Assembly: GCF_050750585.1 (NCBI RefSeq)
Contig: NZ_JBOJLM010000009.1
Span: forward strand, 62,001-126,000
Direction of reading: 5' to 3'
Length of the DNA stretch: 64,000 bases
Source of the DNA: Salinimicrobium sp050750585
GTDB lineage: Bacteria > Bacteroidota > Bacteroidia > Flavobacteriales > Flavobacteriaceae
Made by a program: the position numbers and the translations under genes. Below the pieces are notes generated by a model. The model was not told the origin of the DNA. It saw nothing but the letters and a program-made list of their open reading frames with translations, and made no database searches. Position 1 is the first letter of the stretch. Each line of letters begins with the position of its first letter. Below are positions 1 through 8,263 of this stretch, in pieces.

Positions 1-2
1 TG

Positions 3-92
3 CCAATAACAAAACATTTTGAGATCGAGGAGTTTTACGGCAAACGAACCAGTAGAGTAGAAAGACAACAGGTAAAAAAACGGCAAAGTTGA
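3..92 (+). CDS. Possible C-terminal end of a gene cut by the left edge
   Basis: The third forward frame is open from the window edge to a TGA at 90-92, giving about 29 mainly charged residues (it ends KKRQS). The other two forward frames stop within the first 20 bases. A short basic tail like this is plausible as the end of a gene of the polysaccharide locus, convergent with the aminotransferase gene. No family is recognisable and the frame could be open by chance. Confidence 0.3.
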   Translation, partial: PITKHFEIEEFYGKRTSRVERQQVKKRQS

Positions 93-194
93 TTGAAGTA
101 AAGGTCAATTCAATTCAATTTAATATCACAAGTAGGACATGATTAGTGGAATCCAGTTATTTAGGTTTTGGTAAACAAATTAATCTTACTAAGA

Positions 195-1274
195 TTACTG
201 TTTTAATATCTCTTCTATACTCCTGGTGATAATTTCCAATTGATGAATGTTTAAGCTGCCGTATAGTGGCAAACATAAGATCCTGCTACTAATATCTTCT
301 GAATTTAAACATATTTTTTTTTGAACATATTCCAGAGAATTTAAGGAAGGATAAAAATATCGCCTTGGAAAAATCTCTTTTTTATTCAGAGCCTTCTGTA
401 CTTTTAAAAGTTCATTTTCATGAGAAAAAATTACCGGAAAATAGCTGTAGTTCCATTTTACACCATCACGAAGTTTGATCATATTAAGCTGAGTATCTAT
501 AAAAGCTTCTTTGTAAAAGTCATAGATCACTTTTCTTTGTGTTATATCGGAATCAACATAGGGTAAAACGGCTAATCCCATGGCGGCCTGTAGTTCGTTC
601 ATTTTTGCATTGATTCCCAATCCTGAAAACTCCGTTGCGTTTTTGTGTCCAAAATTGTGCCTGTAAAATAGCTCCTCGTATAGTTGGGGATCTTTACAGA
701 ACATAGCGCCTCCCTCTCCTGTATGAAATATTTTTGTAGCATGAAAACTACAGGTGCTTACATCTCCATAATTAAAGATCGACTGGTCTTTGTATTTTAC
801 TCCAAAACAATGCGCTGCATCATAGATCACCTTTAGTCCGTGCTTTTTGGCTATTCTATCGGTCTCCTCCACGTTACAGGGATTTCCGAAGACATGAGTT
901 GCAAGGATGGCCGTCGTTTTCTCAGTGATTGCAGCTTCGATCTTAGTTTCGTCAATAGTTAAGAATTCAGGGTGAATATCTACAAAAACAGGTGTACAGT
1001 TCTCCCAAACAATGGCGGCGGTGGTAGCCACGTAGCTAAAGGGAGTAGTTATCACTTCACCATTACCCGCAAGGACCTTTAAAGCAATTTGTAAAGGTAA
1101 AGTACCATTAGCGGTAAGAATAAGATTGGGAGAACCGAGATATTTCTCAAGTTTTTCTTTTAATTCAAACCACAGTTTCCCCCCATTGGCAATCTGATTG
1201 GATTCCCATATCTGTTGCAAATATTTTTGATACTCCTCAAGAGGAGGAAGAAAAGTTTTTGTCACATTTATCAT
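195..1274 (-). CDS. DegT/DnrJ/EryC1/StrS-family sugar aminotransferase
   Basis: This 359-residue protein is a PLP-dependent aminotransferase of the DegT/DnrJ/EryC1/StrS family, which usually adds an amino group to a keto nucleotide sugar. The PLP-binding lysine is expected at K181 in SFHATKIFHTGEGG, and D152 in YDAAHCFG should contact the cofactor ring nitrogen. The N-terminal TANGTLPLQIAL stretch (54-65) is the usual phosphate-binding region. Its length is normal for the family. It lies 59 bases downstream of the flippase gene on the same strand, so the two are probably co-transcribed and serve the same glycan. The substrate (for example a 3- or 4-keto-6-deoxy sugar) cannot be read from the sequence. 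Confidence 0.9.
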   Translation of the reverse strand: MINVTKTFLPPLEEYQKYLQQIWESNQIANGGKLWFELKEKLEKYLGSPNLILTANGTLPLQIALKVLAGNGEVITTPFSYVATTAAIVWENCTPVFVDIHPEFLTIDETKIEAAITEKTTAILATHVFGNPCNVEETDRIAKKHGLKVIYDAAHCFGVKYKDQSIFNYGDVSTCSFHATKIFHTGEGGAMFCKDPQLYEELFYRHNFGHKNATEFSGLGINAKMNELQAAMGLAVLPYVDSDITQRKVIYDFYKEAFIDTQLNMIKLRDGVKWNYSYFPVIFSHENELLKVQKALNKKEIFPRRYFYPSLNSLEYVQKKICLNSEDISSRILCLPLYGSLNIHQLEIITRSIEEILKQ

Positions 1275-1333
1275 TGACTGTACATCTATAAATTATCGTG
1301 TGAAATCATACTAAAATTTGTCTTTCGTTAAGA

Positions 1334-2782
1334 TTATTTATTTTCAATCTTATTGGTTATTAAATCTTTCAACTGTGATAATTGCTGAAATCTTCCCACA
1401 ATTGAAAGAAGAAAATACCCTCCCAAACCTATACAGACTCCTATTAACAATCTGATAATATCGGATAATTCAAAGAAAAAAAACTGATCTCCAAACCAGA
1501 CTAATGAGGCACTTAAAACTGTGATCAAATAAATTGGAAGAACATCCAGTAGTTGAGTACTTAAGGGATAAGAAATAAATTTTTGCGTATAATAAGCATT
1601 TACAAAATAGGCTATAATAGACAATACTACCTGCCCCCACAACAACCCATATATGCCAAAAGGAATAATTAAAAATATAGATCCCACAATTAAAATCTTC
1701 TTTATGAACTCCAACTTAAGAAAAAGATCACTTCTTCCGTATATATTTAATAAACTCAAATTATAACTATGTAAAGGCAACAGTAATCCACCCAAACAGA
1801 GAATTTGAAAATAAGGCACCGCAGGCACCCACTTTTCAGTAAAGAGAAATCTGAATAATGGGTTCCCCAATGCAGCGCTGATCAATAAAACGGGGCTTAC
1901 TACAAAAATAACCATTTTCAAAAGTCTTCTAAATACATCCTTTAAACGTTTCCTATCATTTTTAATACCTACAAACATGGGAAAACTAACCTTGTTAAGG
2001 GCCCTCTCAATATTGCTCAATGGAAGTTGTTTAGTACTTTCTGCACGACTATAAAAACCGAGCAAGACCGGAGAAAAATATTTTCCTATTACTACCAGAT
2101 ATAAATTATTAAAAATCCTGTTCAGTAAATTTGCGAGACCAAGCTTATAGCCATATTTCCAGTGTTTTATAAAAAGTATCTTATCAAAAACTCCTGATGG
2201 AAACCACGGAGAATACTTCCAAATAAGTACAAAACTAACTACAGAGTTCAATAAATTGCTATAAACAAGACTCCAAACCCCAAATCCCTGCACAGCCATA
2301 TAAATTCCCAAAACACCACCTACTATTGCCGCAGGAATAGCCGTAAGGGTTTGAATTTTAAAATTCATGTTGCGGGTAAACAAAGCTAGATGTACCGAAG
2401 TTGCAGCAGAAAAGATAAAGGTTATACAATAAACTCTTATCACATCAGTCAATATTTCCTGATCATAAAATTGTGCAATAAAAGGGGCTACTGCAAAAAC
2501 CACCATATAAATGATCGTACCGGCAAAAACATTAAAAATGAAAACAGTAGAAAAATCCCGGTCGCTCGCTTCAGTATCACGAATAATAGACAAGCTCAAC
2601 CCGCTGTCTAATATTCCATTCCCTACAGCTACAAAAACAGCTATCATGGCTATTAATCCAAATTCTTCCGGAAGTAGAATTCTTGCCAAAACCAAAGAAA
2701 CAAAAAAACCGATGAGTTGATTTCCGAACTGTTGAGCAAAAGTCCATACCAGGCCAGACGTAACAACTTTTCTTAATGCCAT
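1334..2782 (-). CDS. Wzx-type lipopolysaccharide/O-antigen flippase (MOP superfamily)
   Basis: This 482-residue, very hydrophobic protein has roughly 12-14 predicted membrane segments. Its N-terminus (TSGLVWTFAQQFGNQLIGFF, then LARILLPEEFGLIAM) is typical of the polysaccharide-transport branch of the MOP superfamily. Such proteins flip undecaprenyl-linked repeat units across the inner membrane. The position beside an aminotransferase and fucosyltransferase-like genes supports a role in exporting a surface glycan. The start ATG at 2782 leaves a 105-base divergent intergenic region to the forward glycosyltransferase genes. No Wzy-type polymerase was recognised in the window. Confidence 0.9.
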   Translation of the reverse strand: MALRKVVTSGLVWTFAQQFGNQLIGFFVSLVLARILLPEEFGLIAMIAVFVAVGNGILDSGLSLSIIRDTEASDRDFSTVFIFNVFAGTIIYMVVFAVAPFIAQFYDQEILTDVIRVYCITFIFSAATSVHLALFTRNMNFKIQTLTAIPAAIVGGVLGIYMAVQGFGVWSLVYSNLLNSVVSFVLIWKYSPWFPSGVFDKILFIKHWKYGYKLGLANLLNRIFNNLYLVVIGKYFSPVLLGFYSRAESTKQLPLSNIERALNKVSFPMFVGIKNDRKRLKDVFRRLLKMVIFVVSPVLLISAALGNPLFRFLFTEKWVPAVPYFQILCLGGLLLPLHSYNLSLLNIYGRSDLFLKLEFIKKILIVGSIFLIIPFGIYGLLWGQVVLSIIAYFVNAYYTQKFISYPLSTQLLDVLPIYLITVLSASLVWFGDQFFFFELSDIIRLLIGVCIGLGGYFLLSIVGRFQQLSQLKDLITNKIENK

Positions 2783-2887
2783 TGATTTTGTGAGTTACCT
2801 TGAAAAGATGGAACGAAAGTAAAACATATTCCCTAAAAAAGACCGAACTGAGTCAAAAAAGCATAATGTGAATTTTAATCCTTAATT

Positions 2888-3853
2888 TTGGATGTAAGTA
2901 ATAGCGCCTTGGAGTCAACTAAGAAAACTGAAATCCTTCAGAAGTATAAAGATCTAAATAATTCTTTTGACCAGAAACTCACCTTTCATCTGGGAGCAAA
3001 TGGAGGTTTTTTTTCAGAATTTAATAACTTGATTTTTGCCGTCTTGTACTGTCTACAACACAAGATAAAATTCACACTATATTCCAGAAGAGGAAACTTA
3101 TCTTATAAAGAAGGATGGAAAGACTTCTTTTTACCCTTTTGCGAAGAAACAGGCTTCTTTCTGCACAGTAGATATAACAGGAGAGCATACCAAATGGAGC
3201 AGGCAAAAGTTTTTCCTCCTTCTTTTCTAAAAATCATATCAGGTAATCAATATTTGACACAGGATATCTGGAACAGTTTTCGAAGCAGGGAATTTGAATC
3301 TGAAATTTTCACCATTCCTGAATTAAATATACTAAATGCCTCCCTTCCTCAAGCTGCTCAAACTATAATAAATATGGTATGGCGCTATAACGAGCCTGCT
3401 AAAACTTATATTGATGAACAAATAGCTACTATAGGTTTACCTGAGAAATATATTAGCATGCACATTCGTGCAGGAGATAAAACAAAAGAAAAGGAAATAT
3501 TTTCTATTAAGAATTATATGGAAGAAGCCATAAAACTCAATATTTCTAAAAACGTATTTGTTATAACAGATGATTACCGCCTGATCCGGCAACTTAATGA
3601 AAATTATCCCCACTGGAATTTTATGACTTTGTGTTCCGACTCAGAAGAAGGTTATGTCCATTCCGATTTTCTCCTCCTTAGTAAGAAGGAAAAGTATTTG
3701 AGATTATTAAAATTGTTAGCCAGTATTGATATTTGCGCTACCTCTGAGCACTTTATAGGCACCTACAGTTCAGGACCAGGGAATTACCTGGGAATGAGAA
3801 TGGGAGAAGAAAAATGCACAGGTATAGATTATAAAAAGTGGTTGTTATGGTGA
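2888..3853 (+). CDS. Fucosyltransferase-like protein (GT23/O-FucT-like fold), TTG start
   Basis: This 321-residue protein carries MHIRAGDKTKEKEIF (H192, R194, D197), which resembles the H-x-R-R-x-D-K donor-binding motif of NodZ/FUT8-type fucosyltransferases. Near the C-terminus, HFIGTYSSGPGNY resembles their TFSS motif. The frame is closed upstream by a TAA at 2876-2878 and has no ATG before residue 103. The conserved N-terminal region therefore requires a TTG start at 2888 (or 2909). The TTG at 2888 sits inside TAATTTTG, a match to the Bacteroidota -7 box, so the exact start is uncertain. Its stop overlaps the start of the GT10 gene. Donor and acceptor are inferred from the family resemblance only. 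Confidence 0.7.
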   Translation: MDVSNSALESTKKTEILQKYKDLNNSFDQKLTFHLGANGGFFSEFNNLIFAVLYCLQHKIKFTLYSRRGNLSYKEGWKDFFLPFCEETGFFLHSRYNRRAYQMEQAKVFPPSFLKIISGNQYLTQDIWNSFRSREFESEIFTIPELNILNASLPQAAQTIINMVWRYNEPAKTYIDEQIATIGLPEKYISMHIRAGDKTKEKEIFSIKNYMEEAIKLNISKNVFVITDDYRLIRQLNENYPHWNFMTLCSDSEEGYVHSDFLLLSKKEKYLRLLKLLASIDICATSEHFIGTYSSGPGNYLGMRMGEEKCTGIDYKKWLLW

Positions 3854-4902
3854 TGAGTAAAAGTAAAACAGGTATCTCTAATAAACAACAGAAAAAAATT
3901 TGGTTCACCGACTTCTATAAAGGTTTTGACCCTTTAGATAATTATTTATACCATTTATTAAAGCGTCATTATGAACTGGTCCTTGATCCAGAGAATCCTG
4001 ACTATCTAATTTATTCCTGTTACAGCCGAAACTTTCTTAAATACCAGAATAGCCTCAGGATATATTATACCGGAGAAAATCTTGTTCCTGATTTTAACCT
4101 GTGTGATTATGCAATAGGATTCCATTACGTGGATTTTGAACATAGATATTTGAGATTCCCAAACTTTGCTATGCTTCGCGATCAAGTGGAAAAACTAACT
4201 CTTCCGAAGAATCATACGCTAACTAATCTTAAAAATAAGGAGTATTTCTGCAATTTTATTTATGCAAATTCTCAGGCCGACCCGGCAAGGGATGATTTTT
4301 TTGACATTTTAGGCACCTATAAAAGCATCTCTTCCCCCGGAAAGCATCGCAATAATTCTACGATGGATGTTGGCGAAAGATTTGAAAATGACTGGATGTA
4401 CACAAAACTTTCCTTTCAGTCCAAATGCAAATTTACCATAGCATTCGAAAATTCTTCTTCCCCCGGTTATACCACAGAAAAATTAATGCATGCTTATATA
4501 AGCAATAGCATTCCAATTTACTGGGGAAACCCCGAAGCCACTAAAGATTTTAATCCTCAATCTTTTATAAACTGTCATGACTTCGGAAGTTTTGAAGAGG
4601 TCGTGAAAAAAGTTCAAGAAATTGATGAAAATGATGAACTGGCACTAAAAATATTAAACGAACCTCCCTTCCGAAATAACATTACTCCTTTTAACTTAAG
4701 GGAGGAAACCCTGGAAAAATTCTTGCTCTCTATTTTTGATCAGGATCCAAAAATGGCATTTAGAAGACCACAGTTTGGTACTACCCAAAACTACGAAAAG
4801 GAATCTTATTCAAGATATTTTAAAGCAGAAGAGACGGGCTATTCTGCTTTAAAACGTTTATTGAAGTTTATTGTTAACACACCACAAACAAAGACGAAAT
4901 AG
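3847..4902 (+). CDS. GT10-family alpha-1,3/1,4-fucosyltransferase
   Basis: About 351 residues. The C-terminal half has the GT10 signature: FTIAFENSSSPGYTTEKL followed by IPIYWGNPE (about residues 196-229), the GDP-fucose-binding region shared with Helicobacter pylori FucT and eukaryotic Lewis-type enzymes. The N-terminal half would be the acceptor-binding domain. The frame is open from a GTG at 3838, but ATG 3847 and ATG 3853 are better starts; the latter overlaps the previous TGA as TGATG, which suggests translational coupling. It converges with cysN, leaving only three bases between the two stops. Together with the preceding gene it argues that the glycan made here carries fucose. Confidence 0.88.
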   Translation: MVMSKSKTGISNKQQKKIWFTDFYKGFDPLDNYLYHLLKRHYELVLDPENPDYLIYSCYSRNFLKYQNSLRIYYTGENLVPDFNLCDYAIGFHYVDFEHRYLRFPNFAMLRDQVEKLTLPKNHTLTNLKNKEYFCNFIYANSQADPARDDFFDILGTYKSISSPGKHRNNSTMDVGERFENDWMYTKLSFQSKCKFTIAFENSSSPGYTTEKLMHAYISNSIPIYWGNPEATKDFNPQSFINCHDFGSFEEVVKKVQEIDENDELALKILNEPPFRNNITPFNLREETLEKFLLSIFDQDPKMAFRRPQFGTTQNYEKESYSRYFKAEETGYSALKRLLKFIVNTPQTKTK

Positions 4903-4905
4903 ACT

Positions 4906-6162
4906 TTAAACTACCATCCCGGCTGCCACTGTTTCATTAGTGCTCTCATCGATAAGAATAACACTACCTGTATTACGGTTCTCTCGATAAGAGTCAGACA
5001 TTACAGGTCTTGTACATCTTAATTTAACCCTGGCAATATCATTTCTTAATAAATTATTGTCATCAGCTATTCTATCATAGGTATTAATATCAACCTTATA
5101 TACAACCTCCTTGATTATCGCCCTCTGCTCATTAGTCGTATGCATGATAGTATATTTGGCTCTGGGCCTTGCTGCATCATCATGAAGCCAGCATAACATA
5201 ACATCAAATTCCTGGATAAGCTCCGGTTGGTTATTTACTTTTACGATCATATCCCCTCTGCTCACATCGATATCATCCTCCAGGGTCATTGCTACAGACA
5301 TTGGTGCAAATGCCTCCTGTACCTCAATGTCACCAGTATTTATGGACTTTATTTTAGAAGTGAATCCAGAGGGCAGGACTGCCACGTCATCTCCAACTCT
5401 ATATATTCCGCTGGCAACTCTTCCGGCGTAACCTCTATAATCCCGATACTTCTCATTCTGAGGCCTCAGAACAGTTTGTACGGGAAAGCGGGCGTCAATC
5501 TTATTAACATCACTGCTAATGTGAAGTGTCTCTAATATATGGAGGAGTGTTCCTCCCTGATACCAGGACATATTCTGGGATTGATTAACCACATTATCTC
5601 CGTCAAGGGCACTGATAGGTATAAACCTCACATCCTTCATAAGCAGCTTTGAAGAAAACTCTTCAAATTGCGAAATAATTTCATTGAACCTTTGCTCGCT
5701 GAAGTCGACAAGGTCCATCTTGTTAACACATACTATAAGATGTGGAATATTCAACAAAGAAGCAATAAAAGCATGTCTCTTGGTCTGCTCTATAACCCCA
5801 TGACGTGCATCAATGAGTATAACAGCAGCATTTGCCGTAGATGCTCCGGTCACCATATTCCGGGTATACTGGATATGCCCCGGGGTATCCGCGATTATAA
5901 ATTTTCTCCTGGGTGTTGTAAAATACCTGTAAGCAACGTCTATGGTTATTCCCTGCTCCCTTTCATCCCTTAGTCCGTCTGTAAACAGAGCAAGATCTAC
6001 ACCCTTATGCCCCTTTTTGGCACTGGTAGCACTTACCGACTCCAGTTGATCTTCAAAGATTGATTTTGAGTCGTACAAAAGTCGGCCAATAAGGGTAGAT
6101 TTCCCGTCATCGACAGAGCCTGCAGTGGTAAAGCGTAGTAACTGATTATTATTAATTTGCAT
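4906..6162 (-). CDS. cysN: Sulfate adenylyltransferase large subunit (GTPase) CysN
   Basis: A 418-residue translational-GTPase-type protein. It has the P-loop GSVDDGKST (15-23), DTPGH (92-96) and NKMD (147-150), followed by two beta-barrel domains. With CysD it makes APS from ATP and sulfate in the cytoplasm, the reaction being driven by GTP hydrolysis. The length matches stand-alone CysN without a fused APS kinase, which agrees with the separate cysC upstream. It is the last gene of the minus-strand cysQ-DUF2061-cysC-cysD-cysN cluster. The 124-base gap to cysD contains two long stem-loops. Confidence 0.97.
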   Translation of the reverse strand: MQINNNQLLRFTTAGSVDDGKSTLIGRLLYDSKSIFEDQLESVSATSAKKGHKGVDLALFTDGLRDEREQGITIDVAYRYFTTPRRKFIIADTPGHIQYTRNMVTGASTANAAVILIDARHGVIEQTKRHAFIASLLNIPHLIVCVNKMDLVDFSEQRFNEIISQFEEFSSKLLMKDVRFIPISALDGDNVVNQSQNMSWYQGGTLLHILETLHISSDVNKIDARFPVQTVLRPQNEKYRDYRGYAGRVASGIYRVGDDVAVLPSGFTSKIKSINTGDIEVQEAFAPMSVAMTLEDDIDVSRGDMIVKVNNQPELIQEFDVMLCWLHDDAARPRAKYTIMHTTNEQRAIIKEVVYKVDINTYDRIADDNNLLRNDIARVKLRCTRPVMSDSYRENRNTGSVILIDESTNETVAAGMVV

Positions 6163-6179
6163 TATTTAATATTTTCCCT

Positions 6180-6221
6180 GATTTTCCGTTTTACCCTAAC
6201 CCTAAAGGGAACCGGAAAATC
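6180..6221. repeat. Stem-loop with 9-bp arms in the cysD-cysN spacer
   Basis: GATTTTCCG at 6180-6188 pairs with CGGAAAATC at 6213-6221. The loop contains a CCCTAAAGGG core. It lies just upstream of the cysN start on the transcribed minus strand, so it would form in the cysN leader. It could be a dispersed intergenic repeat or an RNA-processing or stability element. Confidence 0.6.
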
Positions 6222-6240
6222 TTTAAATTGAATAATTGTA

Positions 6241-6285
6241 AAATTAATTCCCTCCCTTTAGGGCAGGGGATAAAGGAATTAATTT
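6241..6285. repeat. Stem-loop with 11-bp arms directly after cysD
   Basis: AAATTAATTCC at 6241-6251 pairs perfectly with GGAATTAATTT at 6275-6285. The second arm lies next to the cysD stop codon at 6287. The inner part carries CCCTTTAGGGCAGGGG, similar in style to the CCCTAAAGGG core of the neighbouring stem-loop. There is no U-tract typical of an intrinsic terminator, so a repeat or a processing site is more likely than full termination. Confidence 0.6.
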
Positions 6286-6286
6286 T

Positions 6287-7195
6287 CTAAAAATATCCCT
6301 GCTTCTTTCTATCTTCCATTGCAGTCTCACTCCTTTTATCATCACTCCTATCTCCTCTTTCTGTCTTGCGCATTGCAGAGACCTCCTGTACAATTTTCTC
6401 CAGCGTGTCGGCTTCAGATTCTATTCCTCCAGTAATAGTAATATCACCAAGTGTTCTAAACCGAATCTTTTTAGTTTCAATTTTTTCATCTGGCCCCAAC
6501 TTTAGAAATTCAGAAACAGGAATCCAGGAATTATTCCTCCACACCACTTCCCTATCGTGAGCAATATAAAGAGATGGAATACTTATATTTTCTCTTTTTA
6601 TGTAATTCCACACATCCATTTCAGTCCAGTTACTTATAGGAAAAGCCCTAAAGTGTTCTCCTTCGAAGTGTTTTCCATTCAAAAGGGTCCATAGTTCCGG
6701 GCGTTGGTTTTTGGGATCCCACTCCCCAAAATCATTGCGGTGAGAAAAGAATCGCTCTTTTGCTCTGGCTTTTTCTTCATCCCTTCTTCCTCCCCCTATA
6801 GCACAATCAACTTTATGCTCTTCAATAGCATCTAATAAAGTGGTAATTTGAAGCGCATTTCTGGTAGCATTCTTACCTTTTTCTTCTGCAACTCTTCCTT
6901 TATCTATAGATTCCTGGACCGATCCTACAAGTAAATTTACTCCCAATTCCTTCACGAGATCATCTCTGAATTGTATTGTTTCAGGAAAGTTATGCCCTGT
7001 ATCTACATGCAGTAAAGCAAAAGGAATTTTAGCGGGGAAAAATGCCTTTTTTGCCAGATGAGTAACAAGAATAGAATCCTTACCACCGGAAAACAAAATC
7101 ACCGGATTTTCAAATTGAGCCCAAACCTCTCTTAGAATAAAGATAGCTTCAGATTCTAACTCATCAAGATAGTTTAAATAATATTTACTCATCAA
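6287..7195 (-). CDS. cysD: Sulfate adenylyltransferase small subunit CysD
   Basis: A 302-residue PP-loop ATP pyrophosphatase. The loop is SGGKDS (36-41), and the downstream GGGRRDEEKARAKER and ETAMEDRKKQGYF segments are typical of CysD. It is the catalytic subunit that adenylates sulfate to APS, with CysN supplying GTP energy. The start overlaps the end of cysC by 11 bases, indicating coupled translation. Length and motifs are complete. Confidence 0.97.
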   Translation of the reverse strand: MMSKYYLNYLDELESEAIFILREVWAQFENPVILFSGGKDSILVTHLAKKAFFPAKIPFALLHVDTGHNFPETIQFRDDLVKELGVNLLVGSVQESIDKGRVAEEKGKNATRNALQITTLLDAIEEHKVDCAIGGGRRDEEKARAKERFFSHRNDFGEWDPKNQRPELWTLLNGKHFEGEHFRAFPISNWTEMDVWNYIKRENISIPSLYIAHDREVVWRNNSWIPVSEFLKLGPDEKIETKKIRFRTLGDITITGGIESEADTLEKIVQEVSAMRKTERGDRSDDKRSETAMEDRKKQGYF

Positions 7196-7784
7196 ATTTC
7201 AATTTTTTTTGCAGAAATTCATAAAGTCTCTCGACAGCTTCTTCTACAGATTCCTCCTCGGTATTAATTTTAATATCTGGATTTTCAGGGGCTTCATAAG
7301 GAGCACTTATGCCCGTAAAATTCTTTATTTCTCCCTGTCTGGCTTTTTTATAAAAGCCTTTTACATCCCTCTCTTCGCAAACCTCAAGCGGAGTATTTAC
7401 AAATACTTCAACAAAATTATCTCTCCCAATAATATCCTTTGCCTGGGTCCTGTCCTTCTTTAGAGGAGATATAAAAGCACCTATAGTTACTATTCCTGCG
7501 TCAACGAACAGTTTAGCGACTTCTGCTATTCTGCGGTTATTTTCATGACGGTCTTCCCTGCTAAAACTTAAACCTTTACTCAGTCCGCTGCGGATGTTAT
7601 CCCCGTCAAGAGAATAAGTAGATATTCCCTCTCTAAAAAGGCGTTTTTCGAGACTGTTTGCAATAGTTGATTTTCCTGAACCTGAAAGCCCTGTAAACCA
7701 AACAACCATAGATTGGTGCTTATGCTTTTTGGTTCGATCTTCCCTCGAAACACTATAGTTATGTTCAACAATATTTTTTTTCAT
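7185..7784 (-). CDS. cysC: Adenylyl-sulfate kinase CysC
   Basis: A 199-residue P-loop kinase with TGLSGSGKST (31-40), followed by YSLDGDNIRSGLSKGL and FISPLKKDR, the APS-binding pattern of CysC. It phosphorylates APS to PAPS, the donor used by sulfotransferases. The gene overlaps cysD by 11 bases and lies 14 bases after the DUF2061 gene. A separate cysC supports PAPS formation as a product of this operon. No CysH-type reductase was seen nearby, so use of PAPS for sulfation is an inference. Confidence 0.97.
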   Translation of the reverse strand: MKKNIVEHNYSVSREDRTKKHKHQSMVVWFTGLSGSGKSTIANSLEKRLFREGISTYSLDGDNIRSGLSKGLSFSREDRHENNRRIAEVAKLFVDAGIVTIGAFISPLKKDRTQAKDIIGRDNFVEVFVNTPLEVCEERDVKGFYKKARQGEIKNFTGISAPYEAPENPDIKINTEEESVEEAVERLYEFLQKKLKFDE

Positions 7785-7798
7785 GCTATGACAGCTTT

Positions 7799-8263
7799 CT
7801 ATTTATTAGAGGTAAGAATATTCATCTTAGACTTTTTTGATTTCCTTTTGTTGGCTACTCCATAATCAATCCTGTACCATGCTCTTTCGTGAAAATAGTA
7901 AAGCAACATTTTTGTCACCACTTCAGCCAATCCTATTTTTAATCCCGTAACAGGATTCCCTGTGATTATCCAGGCAAGCAGCATAGTATCGACTGTTCCT
8001 ACTATTCTCCAGGAAATGGTCTTTGCAAAATGTCTTTTTCTACTACTCCATTTCCCTGAGGATGCCAAGAATTCCCCTTTAAACCATAATCTTTCATGAA
8101 AATAATATAGAGTCATTTTAGTTATTACCTCGGCCAAACCAATTTTAAGACTTGCAAAGGGATCTCCGGAAATCATCCAGGCCAGGAAAAAAGTATCCAT
8201 GGTTCCGACGATTCTCCACGTAATTGTTTTAGCTAAATGCCTTTTATAAGATCTATCCTTCAT
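7799..8263 (-). CDS. Tandem DUF2061 membrane protein in the sulfate-activation operon
   Basis: The 154-residue protein starting at ATG 8263 consists of two copies of a DUF2061-type unit. Each copy reads approximately R-H-x-A-K-T-I-[TS]-W-R-I-V-G-T-x-D-T, then LAW-[IM]-[IS]-[TS]-G-[ND]-P, GLAEV and YYFHER. Each unit should span the membrane about twice. The frame stays open further upstream to 8437, but that part lies inside cysQ and has no family resemblance, so the internal ATG, overlapping the cysQ stop by 11 bases, is preferred. DUF2061 has no established function. Its place between cysQ and cysC suggests a role linked to sulfate activation or transport, which is inference. Confidence 0.88.
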   Translation of the reverse strand: MKDRSYKRHLAKTITWRIVGTMDTFFLAWMISGDPFASLKIGLAEVITKMTLYYFHERLWFKGEFLASSGKWSSRKRHFAKTISWRIVGTVDTMLLAWIITGNPVTGLKIGLAEVVTKMLLYYFHERAWYRIDYGVANKRKSKKSKMNILTSNK

